From NCBI GenBank assembly GCA_900708905.1, contig CAADRB010000010.1:4104120-4168119 (forward strand): DNA of 64,000 nucleotides, in the 5' to 3' direction. Within the stretch, counting starts at the first letter, position 1. Every line of letters starts with the position of its first letter. This document shows, in pieces, positions 44,591 to 55,500 of the stretch. The notes below the pieces were generated by a model. That model ran no database searches and was not told where the DNA came from. It saw only the letters and a program-made list of their open reading frames with translations. Source of the stretch: Hymenolepis diminuta. Its lineage: Eukaryota > Platyhelminthes > Cestoda > Cyclophyllidea > Hymenolepididae. Both the position numbers and the translations under genes were made by a program.

Positions 44591-46932
44591 TTGCATCCAC
44601 AATACTTAGGTGCATGTTCTAACGTTATTAGTTTTAATTAGTCTATTAAAGTATTTCCTTTGTAGACGGAGAACACAGGTTGTTCGCTTCGCTGATAGGT
44701 AAAGCGATCATGGTAAAAATACGTTTCCACTTCTTTTGAGAAGCCTATTTGCAAAATATTTTATCTTAATGCATTGCCAATCCACGAAATTACGTAAATA
44801 ATATCTACAGTCTGACTGGCTCATACGCAGAGAATAGGTGTAACTGAAAATTACGACAAAGTACGGCTCCTCTTGTCTCTTACTTAAGAGGGTTTTTCAG
44901 TCCTTTCTCAGTAGTCCTTTTGCGCTCAGTTTTAGATTAAATTATTTATCATTAAATGATGACAAGAGTCATTAATTAAAGGAAAATTAATATTACTACT
45001 TTTAATACTACTTATTTAGAAAACAATACATAGTTTCAGATTACTTTACCAAATGTCAAATTCAAAATCAATTATTTTAAGAGAGAACAAATAATATTGA
45101 TTTCAATGGAGGCTGTCTTCGTGAGTACTTAACCGAATAATTGACCGGATCCTTATAGAAGCAGATCAAAGGCATATAATGGAGGAATTAAGCCAACAAT
45201 GATATCCACCGATGCCCTTCTTGTATTTGATCTTTTCAATATGATAATTTGATTGCTTGAGGATGATAAATAGATATATTCTGAAATAGATCAGTTAGCC
45301 ATTAAGTAGGAAATATGCTTTTACAATCGAGGTATCATTTGACGTTCTAAAATTCCCTGTGAAGTTTTATTTAAAATATTTAGTTTAAGTGCATAACTAT
45401 TTAGAAAATCTTCCTATATAGGTTCATAAAATTTTAAGATATCGATGTACAGGGAAATTTTCATCTTCTATGTCTATTGAAGGAGACCAAACGAAAATGA
45501 GAGTTTATTGATCATTTCAAAATAGTTTTTGGATCGAACTGTATGGCTTTCAATATGACATTTAAAGCAGGCAAAGGGAAGAAATAATCCCAAAACTGAG
45601 CCTCGACATCCAAAGGGTCTCAAATTCCATTGCTAACTTGGGATAATTGAATGTGTTTGAGTCAGATAGATCTTAATTTAACAGAAATTTTATTGAGGCC
45701 ATTAAGATCAGCTCTTATGAACGAAAAAAATTGTCCATAGCAGTTTCTTAACTGAGACTTACAAAAAGTCAGCTGCAGTTTGAGCAAAGCGGTAGAAAGC
45801 TTATATTTTCTTTGCTCAAGTTTAAACCATTGTGTGACCACGCCCCTCTCACTTTTATACTTAATGAAGTGTCAGTCAGTAAAAGCTAAGATCAATGATA
45901 CCTTGCCATATTTGATAAGAAAAAAATCGCACATATACATATAATCATCAATACTGTCCGGTGGGGTTGGTTGTCTCAAAAAGGAGATCTGCTATATTTT
46001 TAAAAACTGCATTTCTAGCATTCCCTTGGATAGGCTATTGGAATGTGATTATCAGTGATTATCAGCCATTCACTTTAATTCCTACTGTCTTAAGACTGTA
46101 AGGTTCTAAATATCGTGTAAGACCACTTTGCCTTCGTAGCCATTGTAAGAAAATGAATTGAAGTGGGAAGACTAAATATTATGATTAAAAACCGGTCTAT
46201 AAGTACTCGACATCGTAGTCAAGCATCTGTTGCAATCCTGGGGATGATTCATAAAGCATGAATTTTGGAGTATAAACTATCCATTTGCAAATATTATACA
46301 AATAGAACCCGAAAATCGAATTAAATGAAAAAAATCTTTCGTACATTGACGTTGCTACTAACATTCTCTTGGTCCTTTCTCTTTTATCGTTTGTTGAACT
46401 TTCTGTTATCCGATTTTAGTTCCTTCCCACCACTGACACTAGTAATTATTATCGTTGTCAATTAACTCAGAATATCGTGAATATGAATTTATCCAGAAAC
46501 TCCGGGATCAGATCATTAATTTTTTAACTTTTACTGTCGAACATGGCACAATAAATTATATCTTTAATATTAATAGTTAGATAACCTGATAAATCGAGGA
46601 TTCAATAGAGATAAAACATTCATGGTCATCTTAACTTTTACTAGGTCATCATTCCGTCACGTCCTATTGGACTCATTAATTGATGCTTAATTTTACATTT
46701 TTCCTCTCGGTTAAACGTTGTGAGATTTTGCTTTGCCACGGATAATAGTATCGGGATTGACTTCCTGGTCTCTGATTTGGCATTGGCGTACATAGTAGCT
46801 CCTCCACAGATTCAAATAATAAAATATTCCACCTGAATCTGTTCTTTTCATTTCAAATGTATAAATTATTATGCCTAACGTATCTTCTATTGTTTGTATG
46901 TGTCATCCATTGTGTGATTTCTAAGAGTAAAA
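44591..46932. other. Intergenic sequence
   Basis: No supportable gene or repeat. Confidence 0.4.
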
Positions 46933-47139
46933 ATGCACTATTCGATGTGCTGCAATACACCAAGTTCACACCGATATCACGCTCGTTTGAAACCGAGATC
47001 ACTGGCTCGTTGCCAAATCATTCGAAATAAGTTTAAAAATTTGAAGGATGAAGTGCAGGAAAAATACACTGCAAGAATCATGAAGGAAACATTTCAATTC
47101 GGTTGCACAATAAGTAGTAAAGAGATGGCTCATTTCTGA
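46933..47139 (+). CDS. Short uncharacterised open frame
   Basis: A 68-codon frame runs from ATG to TGA. It is basic and helical in look (RYHARLKPRSLARCQIIRNK, then FKNLKDEVQEKYTARIMK) and is followed by an ATTAAA within 10 bases of the stop. Composition differs from the AT-rich flanks. No family recognised. It may be a last exon. Confidence 0.25.
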   Translation: MHYSMCCNTPSSHRYHARLKPRSLARCQIIRNKFKNLKDEVQEKYTARIMKETFQFGCTISSKEMAHF

Positions 47140-47662
47140 TAATTAAATGAAAGTGACCGGTATTTTAAACGGCGTAAGGAACCATTTTTCTGTAATAAAC
47201 TAGTTTTTGAACTCTGGAATGTAATTTGTGGTTCCTGCAGATATTTTCAAAACTCATTTGAGACTTAATTTACAAACTTTGGTTACGATAATAGTTTCAG
47301 GAGTTTTATAGAATTAGAAAAGAAAAAATGAGCCCTACTCAAATTGATTTGAGTAAAACTTATGGTAACCTTTAAAAATCTCTGCGCAGAACTACGTACT
47401 TAATAATACGATTTTGGATGTTAATAAATTTGAAACTCAGAAGGTTTAATCTGTTAAAACTATTATTTTTGTCCATTTTCTAAGACAACAATCTGAGATG
47501 TCTATAGTATTTAGTAAACAACTGAAAGATCAGAATTTATTTTTAACAACGATGACCAGATATCTCGGAATACGTCGTAGAAAAATGACCTTTGGTGCAA
47601 TTAGAAGGCGTTTATAGGTAAAAAAACAAATTATCTATCGTCGTCCAGGCTCCTAATTGCAG

Positions 47663-47842
47663 TGCTCTAGTTTTAAGAACCAGGTCATAAGCGTAGGTGT
47701 GAATCCATGGACATACGAGCACAACAAAGGAAATTTATCCGGAGCTGATCAAGACGATCAATCACCAAGAAATTATTCGAGTAGAAACTGTGGCCCTAGA
47801 GTGGTTCCACTGCCAAGTTCTACTTTGCCAAATTTGTATTAA
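47663..47842 (+). CDS. Possible terminal exon, unidentified
   Basis: After the acceptor CTAATTGCAG the frame is open for 59 codons to TAA. It reads VISVGVNPWTYEHNKGNLSG, then QDDQSPRNYSS and RVVPLPSSTLPNLY, a composition typical of a real C-terminus. No upstream exon joins with certainty. Confidence 0.25.
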   Translation, partial: CSSFKNQVISVGVNPWTYEHNKGNLSGADQDDQSPRNYSSRNCGPRVVPLPSSTLPNLY

Positions 47843-47849
47843 CGTTACG

Positions 47850-48685
47850 ATAACTTCCATATAAAGAATACGGTAATTTTAATGCGCTCTCACATATATC
47901 TTTGCTCCTCTGCCAATTATTTAAAAATCATATCGTGTCCTAAACATTTCCCCACCTCTATTAAACAGACTCCCACAATTTCATACTTTATATACGCACG
48001 TACTAGCATTCATGGTTGAGTAATCAATCCTTGGGTTAGGCAAAGCCCCTCCAGGCCATCATATAGTATCCCACATGTCCAGTTTGACTTTCTGAAATTT
48101 CTTTAAATCCGACTAGACAACACGTGAGGATCGAAACTCTGGTACGCTCAGATTTATTCTGATTTTGACAATAATAATTGATTCCCCCCACAGCACTCTT
48201 TTAAATCCATTGTCTAGAATTTTGGTGGTTCTTTAATGTTTGAATTAATGGATTAAGTAATATTTTCGACCGTCTGTTTATCTGATAAACTCATCATTTC
48301 AATGTTTAAAATATGGTACTAAATTTCAAAATTTCGGATGGCGCTGAGTTTATATGCATAATCATGATAAATTACATTCTTTTATTCAAATCAATTGAAC
48401 TCTCTCCAATAAATGTGATGTATGGATAAGTATGATTACAGAATGAATAAACAAACTTCCGACTGACCGTCTTCCAAATGGATCACTCCAAATGTATGTA
48501 AAATCTTAAATGAATTCTCCAAAATAACAAGACTGAAAAATGAAACCTGAAAATATTCTACAAGTGAATAAGCACAAGTTTTATTATTATCATTATCATT
48601 GCCCGTAGCTCCGCGAAATCATTTACAAGTTTTAATCTTGAGAATAGATGGAATAGCAAATGGAATAAATGCGATAGCAAATATT
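47850..48685. other. Intergenic sequence
   Basis: Nothing supportable. Confidence 0.4.
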
Positions 48686-48689
48686 TAAT

Positions 48690-48830
48690 GGGGAGGGGGT
48701 CAATGACAAACAGGCAATAAAGTTAAAACACCACAAATCTTACTATTTTTATTTCAGGAGAATTAATCTCTACACACGTTCAAAATGGGAAGAGTTCGAT
48801 TTGTGATATCTGATCATGGGTTCCTCGGTT
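48690..48830 (+). repeat. R1-related repeat, copy h
   Basis: It contains GGGGAGGGGGTCAATGACAA, then CACCACAAATCTTACTATTT, corresponding to the left half of copies a and c. The right half is strongly diverged. Confidence 0.35.
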
Positions 48831-50160
48831 GGTCATGACACTCGATTTACCTGCATCTTTCTACAACAAAAACGACTAGCAACGCAACATTAAACAGAGT
48901 GAAAATCACCATAGTTAACCCAACCCGATATACAATATTATCAAATGCAATGATTATGTTCACTTATCACTGTCGTACAGCTTTGCGAAGTTTGGCTTCA
49001 GGAGAATATGCATTGAACTCGGTAAGCTTTTGGTAATGAAAATGTAGATTTTGTTAGCTTAATCGATCTGTGACTAGAATACCATAAACATTTTTCCATA
49101 ATTTCGGTAAAAGGGGGTTATTAACATTTAAATTCGCTGTAAACACTCCAGTTTTTCTTCTACATATTAAGTGGGTTGTAAAATTGCAACCTTCCAAGTT
49201 ACTCAAAAAAATTCTCAAATTGTTTGAAATAACACAGAAATAAGAAATAAATGCGCAAATTTATACTAAAAATAGACAATTTCGTCATACAGATCCCCAT
49301 GTCCTTAAAAAGAAAACATTTGAAATAATGACATATAACATTAGCGAAAATTGAAATGACACAATCATTTATTTTGCATTATAAATTGGTGATTAAACCA
49401 CCCATAAATTTAATAGCGGATAAGAAATGTATTGTCAAAGAAATTTCTCTACTAAAAGAACATTTTTCTTAGTCGAATTTATTTTTCTCTAAACCTCCCT
49501 TTGATAAAGCAAATATAATTACCCAAATTTCGAAAGATGACGCATTACAGCGACCTTAGAGCTGCACGCGTTAATTTCCGCTTGTAATAGTGCCGGCCGT
49601 GCGTTAAGTGACCTTGAGTAAGATCAGATTATTCATCGAGCAATATTTAATTGGTCGATTCATCTTCCAATCCAATTCAGACTTCAAGCAGTGCATCACA
49701 CTGGTAATGCGGTTTTATTAATGGAATTCTCCATTCGAAATAAGGAAGATATGAATCGTTTTCGTATTTTTTTACAATGATTCATGATACAAAGTTGCAG
49801 ATATGGTCCTGCAATATGTGCGCGTGGGCGGAGCGCTAACACAGTTGTTTACAGTGGAATTTGGTGCACTGGAATCTTCAGTCAGCATTTAGTCATCCTG
49901 ATTATTGCCACAATGACTATACTTGACTAAATAGATTCATTGTTTTCACTCAGATTTTCCCATGTATTTAGTCAGTGCTTCTAGACGATCGGCAGAGGGA
50001 TGAGCGGTTATCTATTAGCCAAGTAAATTCAGTCAAGTGGATAAAATTAGGAGGTATTATTTTGGATTAATGGGTTTTCTGTATTAATGAATTTAGATTA
50101 ATATTTCAAATAAATCGAAACTCTTACAGTATCATGAGATCGTAGGAGTAAATTGCTGAA
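48831..50160. other. Intergenic sequence
   Basis: A GC-richer patch at about 49550-49890 was examined on both strands without finding a frame, tRNA or repeat. Confidence 0.35.
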
Positions 50161-50572
50161 ATGAGTTTTAGTATTTTGACGTACTCAGTCGAAAAAGTAT
50201 TTAGTTTCGATTTAAATGACCGTGCCTACTACGACATTCAGATTACTGGATTTTGGTCGTGGCAAAGGCCATGGTCGATTCTTCCCACTATCGACTATTC
50301 GCATGATTTTAGTTTGCCAGTAATTAATAAACACCGGTTTTCCTAGCGGTTCCCAATATAAAACAGCAACATCAAGGTTCCTCTTTAGATTTGCAGTTTC
50401 ATTGAAAAAGCCACGGTATTGGCAAGGACGGCATGAACGTATATTACATAAACATTCTGTAAAATGTTCTAGAGTGTGGCGTAGGCGTTTAGAAAGAAGA
50501 GAATTGTTAGGGTTAGGGACTAATTTTGGATCTAGACCGGTAATTTCCTTCCTCAGAATGGTTAAAACATGA
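50161..50572 (+). CDS. Two adjacent coding-like stretches, unidentified
   Basis: First stretch (50161-50346): ATG to TAG, 61 codons, with AYYDIQITGFWSWQRPWSIL. Second stretch (50349-50572): open with no start, very basic, with LKKPRYWQGRHERILHKHS and VWRRRLERRELLGLG. A 27 bp segment GTAATT...TTTCCTAG lies between them and has intron form, but the phase does not join the two frames. They are therefore either two exons with another splice choice or one gene with a frameshift. No family recognised. Confidence 0.25.
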
Positions 50573-51985
50573 CACGTTAACTTTAAGGGATGATAAAGTT
50601 TACAATATAATTGACCCTTACTTCGGCGAATCAGTGATCAACATACCTATCTGTCATACAAGAGGCAGTGGTTCCAAGTATCATCAGCACACATACAGTA
50701 TTTGTGGAATTACTTTCAAAAGAGAGAGATAGAGAGGTATCGAACAAGGATTTCTAAATCAGACGCGCAAAATCGTCATCTCTCTACGGCGGTGATGTTT
50801 CTTATCACGAATCAGATCGAAAATCAAGCGTACCGGCGACAGACAAGTTAATTTCTGTATGTCCAGAATAAGAAAGCTGGAAAATCTTAGTTTTGTTTAA
50901 ATTAAAGCGCTTTAGATCTCATATCTTTGGATAGGAAAATAGGCAGAAGGTAAAATTTTGTATAATCAGTTGAAGTACAAAAGTTGAATCAACCATCCCA
51001 TTTTCTGGCTTCACAACAGTATAATTTGAAACTCTCCTTAAATGAGGGTTTTTTAATGGGTTTTTTTAATGAGCTTTACTATATTTTTTTACTAGAGATG
51101 GGTTTCACTGTGTACCTGATCATTAAGATCATTGGTAGTTTACTGGAATTGAACACCGGAAATATATAACTCCCTCTTTGTTTGCAAAATATGCATGCAC
51201 TTGATGGATGACTCCGTATTTCCAAAACTACTATTTAATCACGTTCTTTATGAAAATACGTTTATTTTTCTCCTTCATATTCCTATTACTCAAACCCCTA
51301 TCCGTCATGTCTAGACGAGTTTATCCATTCTTTCTTCTAATAATTGTTCCGTTTTATTTAAAGATATATCTGCGCTCATACCATCACGCGCGTCCTTACC
51401 CGAGTGACTCATAAACTGTCTTTGTATTTCCACTCACACACACACGAAACACACGCTTGTAATTTATCTACTCATGCGCTTCTCCCTCATCTCTCCCCTT
51501 TATATCTCTCTTACTTTCAAGATTCCTCATCGTGGTTTATCCAATGCATTTAAAATCCTTACTTTGGGAGAATCTGGTCTATGAAGTTATGGATTTTCTC
51601 TCGAATCCGCGTGCTCAAATCGGAAAGTAGGTCTTTTTACTCGATTCACTTCGTTAAAAATAAATACCTTTCTCATCAAAAGTCACTCAAAGACTGATTA
51701 GTCCAGCAATGTGCTAAAGTGGCACCTTGAAACCTCTGATGTGAAAGTCGAATTCCATCATCCCTCAATTAGCCGGATTTATCAATATCTTGGGGTAGCA
51801 CTAAGAATGTCAAAAACGATCACCGTCGGTGCAAAGAACACAACACCATTTATCAGTACATTGTTTTGAGCATATTATAATATTCACTCACTGATAATGT
51901 GTTAAAGAAACGGATCTTGTGGTAACTATTAGGCCTGAAGTTCTCTTCAAGTTTAGACTTGGGAGGTAAGAAACTTCCATTTCAG
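50573..51985. other. Intergenic or intronic sequence
   Basis: No supportable exon. The hydrophobic open frame at 51208-51414 is AT-driven. Confidence 0.35.
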
Positions 51986-52189
51986 GATAATAATACAAAT
52001 GGTCCATTAAAATTAAAAAAAAGGGGCGACTGTCTATTACTGTCTGGTGTCCCTGTTAGAGATATGTTAACGATTGGGCAGACGATGATCTTGCACCATG
52101 ATGATGTACTTTTAAAATTTGTGAAGGGTGTTAACTTGAATGAGTCACAATCCAAATTTTTTCGTTTTTCTATGAAAAAATTAGTTAAG
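51986..52189 (+). CDS. Exon of a small-intron gene, unidentified product
   Basis: This 204-nt exon lies between acceptor CCATTTCAG and consensus donor TTAAG/GTACAG, phase 0 at both ends. It encodes RGDCLLLSGVPVRDMLTIGQ, then DDVLLKFVKGVNLNESQSKF. The frame is also open upstream across the acceptor as far as about 51930, so the exon could begin earlier. Together with the two following exons it gives a coherent C-terminal half of a protein. I do not recognise the domain. Confidence 0.42.
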
Positions 52190-52216
52190 GTACAGCCTTG
52201 GCCATAATTACGACAG

Positions 52217-52302
52217 ATCAGAGATCATGATATCGAAATATATTTCGTGATTTTGGGCAATGAGGAAGGAGAGGATTTCGTAGAATTCGAGTTTCTCAAA
52301 AG
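52217..52302 (+). CDS. Exon of the same small-intron gene
   Basis: It follows a 27 bp intron (52190-52216, GTACAG to ACGACAG) in phase 0. It encodes IRDHDIEIYFVILGNEEGED, then FVEFEFLK, and ends in phase 2 at AAAAG/GTTAGC. The alternating hydrophobic and charged pattern suggests beta strands. Confidence 0.42.
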
Positions 52303-52359
52303 GTTAGCTCTACGGTACCTTCACCCTATCACAGTTACTTAATCACTTGCATTTTACAG

Positions 52360-52390
52360 GCTTGGAAATTTTAGGATGGGGACGAATTAG
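52360..52390 (+). CDS. Terminal exon of the same small-intron gene
   Basis: It follows a 57 bp intron (52303-52359) ending TGCATTTTACAG. The phase-2 join yields RLGNFRMGTN and a TAG stop at 52388-52390. The three-exon chain keeps frame throughout, which is the main support for the model. Confidence 0.38.
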
Positions 52391-54311
52391 AATGAAGGTT
52401 ATCAACGTAAGTGATTCAAACTCTACCCGCCCGAATATACTCAGCCGATTAGTCTATAACTGTAGCGATTTATACTCAAGGTAGTAATTTTTCCCTGAAA
52501 AGCATAAAGTAATTTCTCTGTTTTATGAAGACATAATAACACTTACGTCTCTATGTACGGTTCAGCACATACACCTTTTTCTGCTATCAAACGAATTAGC
52601 TTTGGTTAAAAAAATAGGGGACATTTGGAAAACCCTCCTTCGGGAAATTTTGGTATTCACTAAGACTTTTCAAAGCTTGCCTACGTGCGATCGAAACTTG
52701 AAAATATAGCTGTCTAAAAAACTCAAAAGACGCTTCAGGAAATTTAACTTCCAAATGGAAATTATAATTCTTTATTCTTATCTTTCTTTCAAAAATGCAA
52801 ACGTGACAGCCATACGAATTAAAAATATTTGATTCAAATATGTAGATACCAGTCCTCTAGGAAATTGCTTAAGCACTAGGCTTTGGCGTTCCTAATGACT
52901 AAAGCAGAACATAGATTTAGCAAATAGTCCCTTAAAGTGTTAATTCTGCTTATAAGGAAATAGACTTTTCTTTTTACATTTCCAAATCATCACTGGCATC
53001 AATACATCTAATCAAACGGCACGTATTGTTCACATTTACAAATCTAATTGCGGTAAACACAGTTATCAATCAAATAAATTACATGACAACTGTAATATGA
53101 GTCATGATGAACGTAATGCCATCACTCGATATGGGCTTGAATATAATAAAAACTTAACATTGATTTATCGTAAATATTAGTTTTATCATGTAGAAGATTC
53201 GCAGTCATATGAGGCATAAATAACCGTATCATGAGCATGAGTTGTAACTGAGTCAATGGGCTTCGGTAATATGCTAATCATCGCCTTGGATCAAGTCACA
53301 TTTACTCATGCCTCCTGTGTCATCATCATTTAAGTTTGAGTGCCTATAAATTACAGATGACGTGTCAAGTATTTTCGAGCTATTTTATTCTTCTTAAAGT
53401 AGACTTATCGCAATTATTGTCAATACTAATTTTAATGGGATAAATATACCAAATTCCTAATGAAAAGTATAATATGGTAATGTCTAAAGCATTTGCACAA
53501 AATTTACAAAAATTGAATTTTTTAATTCGTTAATCAGCTAACATTCAGCAATGATACTTATTGGAATAAGTAACGTACTAGAACAAAATAAGTACGGATC
53601 ACAAATTGGAGCTTAGCAGCTATCGAGATGGGGCGGGCGTCACCAACCATCCCTTAAGACTTGTAAAATTCAGATTATATCATATTTCATCTATTTGATC
53701 AACAAAAAAGATCAGATACGATTTGGATACAAAGACGTGAAATTTTGATTATTGTAGTGACCACGTAGAGAGGAAGGAGAATTATGAAGATTTCTTCCTT
53801 GGCCAGTAAAGAGCTCGAGTCATTTTTCGTTAGTGAATAGCCTTCAAGACGATTGGGCGAAAACCGCATTGATTTTCAATAATTAAAATTTGAATTCTCT
53901 TACAATTTCATGGCCACAGTCTAGTTTAAATTTGCTCGATGCCACCATTCTTGAATTGGGACTGGCCTTTGAAATATGTGGCCACAAATTGAACATGAGA
54001 AATCAGAATCCACTTCCATTTTCTACTCATTGGTTTTCAAAATCACGCTCCTAGTTAATAACAGGCGCCATATCTCAAAAAGGATTCTTTCAGGCAAAAA
54101 GGCACTTGTCAGCACTCGGGCTCAAGAAAAGTTCCAGTTTTCAGTACTGAAAACTTCACAATGCAATAAATTACCCACTCGCTTAATGTAATATTAAGAT
54201 AAAGTTCCCTTCCGGCTCGTATTTCACTCTCTGTCCCACTTTTCAAGTCATCATCAGTTGAACTTAACAATATAGGCTCGAAAACACAGCGTTTCCTATT
54301 TGCTATTTGCT
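52391..54311. other. Intergenic sequence
   Basis: No supportable gene. The + open frame at 53976-54191 has a fairly balanced composition but no start, splice or family evidence. Confidence 0.4.
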
Positions 54312-54343
54312 ATTTAGTGATGATGGAGAAATCATCACTAAAT
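54312..54343. repeat. Perfect 13-bp inverted repeat (hairpin)
   Basis: ATTTAGTGATGAT is followed by a six-base loop GGAGAA and the exact complement ATCATCACTAAAT. It could form a stable stem in RNA or a cruciform. It is too short for a typical microRNA precursor. Confidence 0.5.
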
Positions 54344-55129
54344 TTGCACTTATTATTTTTTATTCAGAAAACAAGAAGCCTCGTAATACCATGGGCTATT
54401 TTTTGTGTCTTTTCATATTTTATCAGTGCAAATTCTCTTATTTGTGCCCATATAGATACTGCTCATATTTATGGATAGGATCATCAAGCCAGTAGAAACA
54501 CTAAAATTTATTGTATTATCATATCTTTAAAACACATCCTTCCGAAATACCAATATATATTTCGTTGCATAGTTGGTACAATTGAATTGACACACAGAAG
54601 ATCTACCGCGTAGTAGATTCCCATGTCAGGTGCATTACAATAATAAGACAAATACGTGGGTGCCGGGAAAGTGGTGAGAAATCCTAACCTCGAGAACCTT
54701 CTCAATTTAAGACCTTAATATAGTTAAATAAAGCAGATAACTCAAATCCTATTCTCTTCTTCCCAGATTACTTACCCCCTGATTGAATAATTTTAAATTA
54801 TTTAGTTGCCTCCGATGGTAAGGAGCTGTCATTTAATACTCATTTAACATTAATAAAACTAAGGAAAAATCCTTGTCATTTACCATAAGGGTCTGGAACA
54901 TTCAAATTAAAATTGTGGACGTCTTCTTTAATACAGTAAGTTGAAACACATAATTACTGTATGGGAAAAAACATCTCAACTAGAAGACAAATTGCAGTGA
55001 CCACTAGACCCACTGTATGCAAACAAAACAAATAATTCAGATAAAGAAGCATTATTAGTCCGAGTATGTTTCGGTGATCCTGTTGTCTCATCGCCCATCT
55101 TTTAGTCCTCTCAACGAGCGTACCCCTAC
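54344..55129. other. Intergenic sequence
   Basis: A minus-strand frame of 93 codons (54954-55235) overlaps the CCAAT-rich segment and is likely a shadow of that GC-richer DNA. Confidence 0.35.
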
Positions 55130-55500
55130 TCTGTTCGTTCCAACCAATCAGATGTGGATAGTTAACTTGGTATTTGTCCACCCTTAGCCAATCAGTGCAA
55201 CTCCACTGACTTAGAAGCCTCGAGTTCCCACCCACGTAAACCCCCTATCTCTGTAGCTGCACTAACTAATCACAAAAGAAATTACTTGCGGATTCACAAA
55301 ACACCAACACGGATTCGCTATTATCCCACCCACTCCTGAACTGAGTTTGTGTGGGGCCGCGTCTGATTCGCTAATGTTGTGTAACGAATCGCCTCTTTAT
55401 ATGGTCTCTATCATTTATCATGTATGGTTGTAGCGACTGGTGCAGAACGGATGCCCGGTCTGTTTATGGTTGGAATTCTATACTGTGGTGAGTCCTAATC
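55130..55500 (+). promoter_or_regulatory. CCAAT-rich, GC-richer promoter-like region with possible first exon
   Basis: CCAATCAG occurs twice (55144-55151 and 55188-55195), with a related CTAATCAC at about 55266. TTTATAT follows at 55396-55402. An ATG at 55420 opens MYGCSDWCRTDARSVYGW and reaches a consensus donor CTGTG/GTGAGT at 55487/55488. CCAAT-TATA-exon-donor order is what a first exon would show. However, the ATG is very close to the expected start site, and no second exon was found. An unrelated LTR is another possible source of such a region. Confidence 0.28.

Noticed and set aside
54954..55235. 93-codon minus-strand frame with hydrophobic C-terminus
   Set aside because: It overlaps the CCAAT-rich segment; its Trp and Ile-Gly-Trp residues come from reading CCAAT boxes in reverse. 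No splice or start support.
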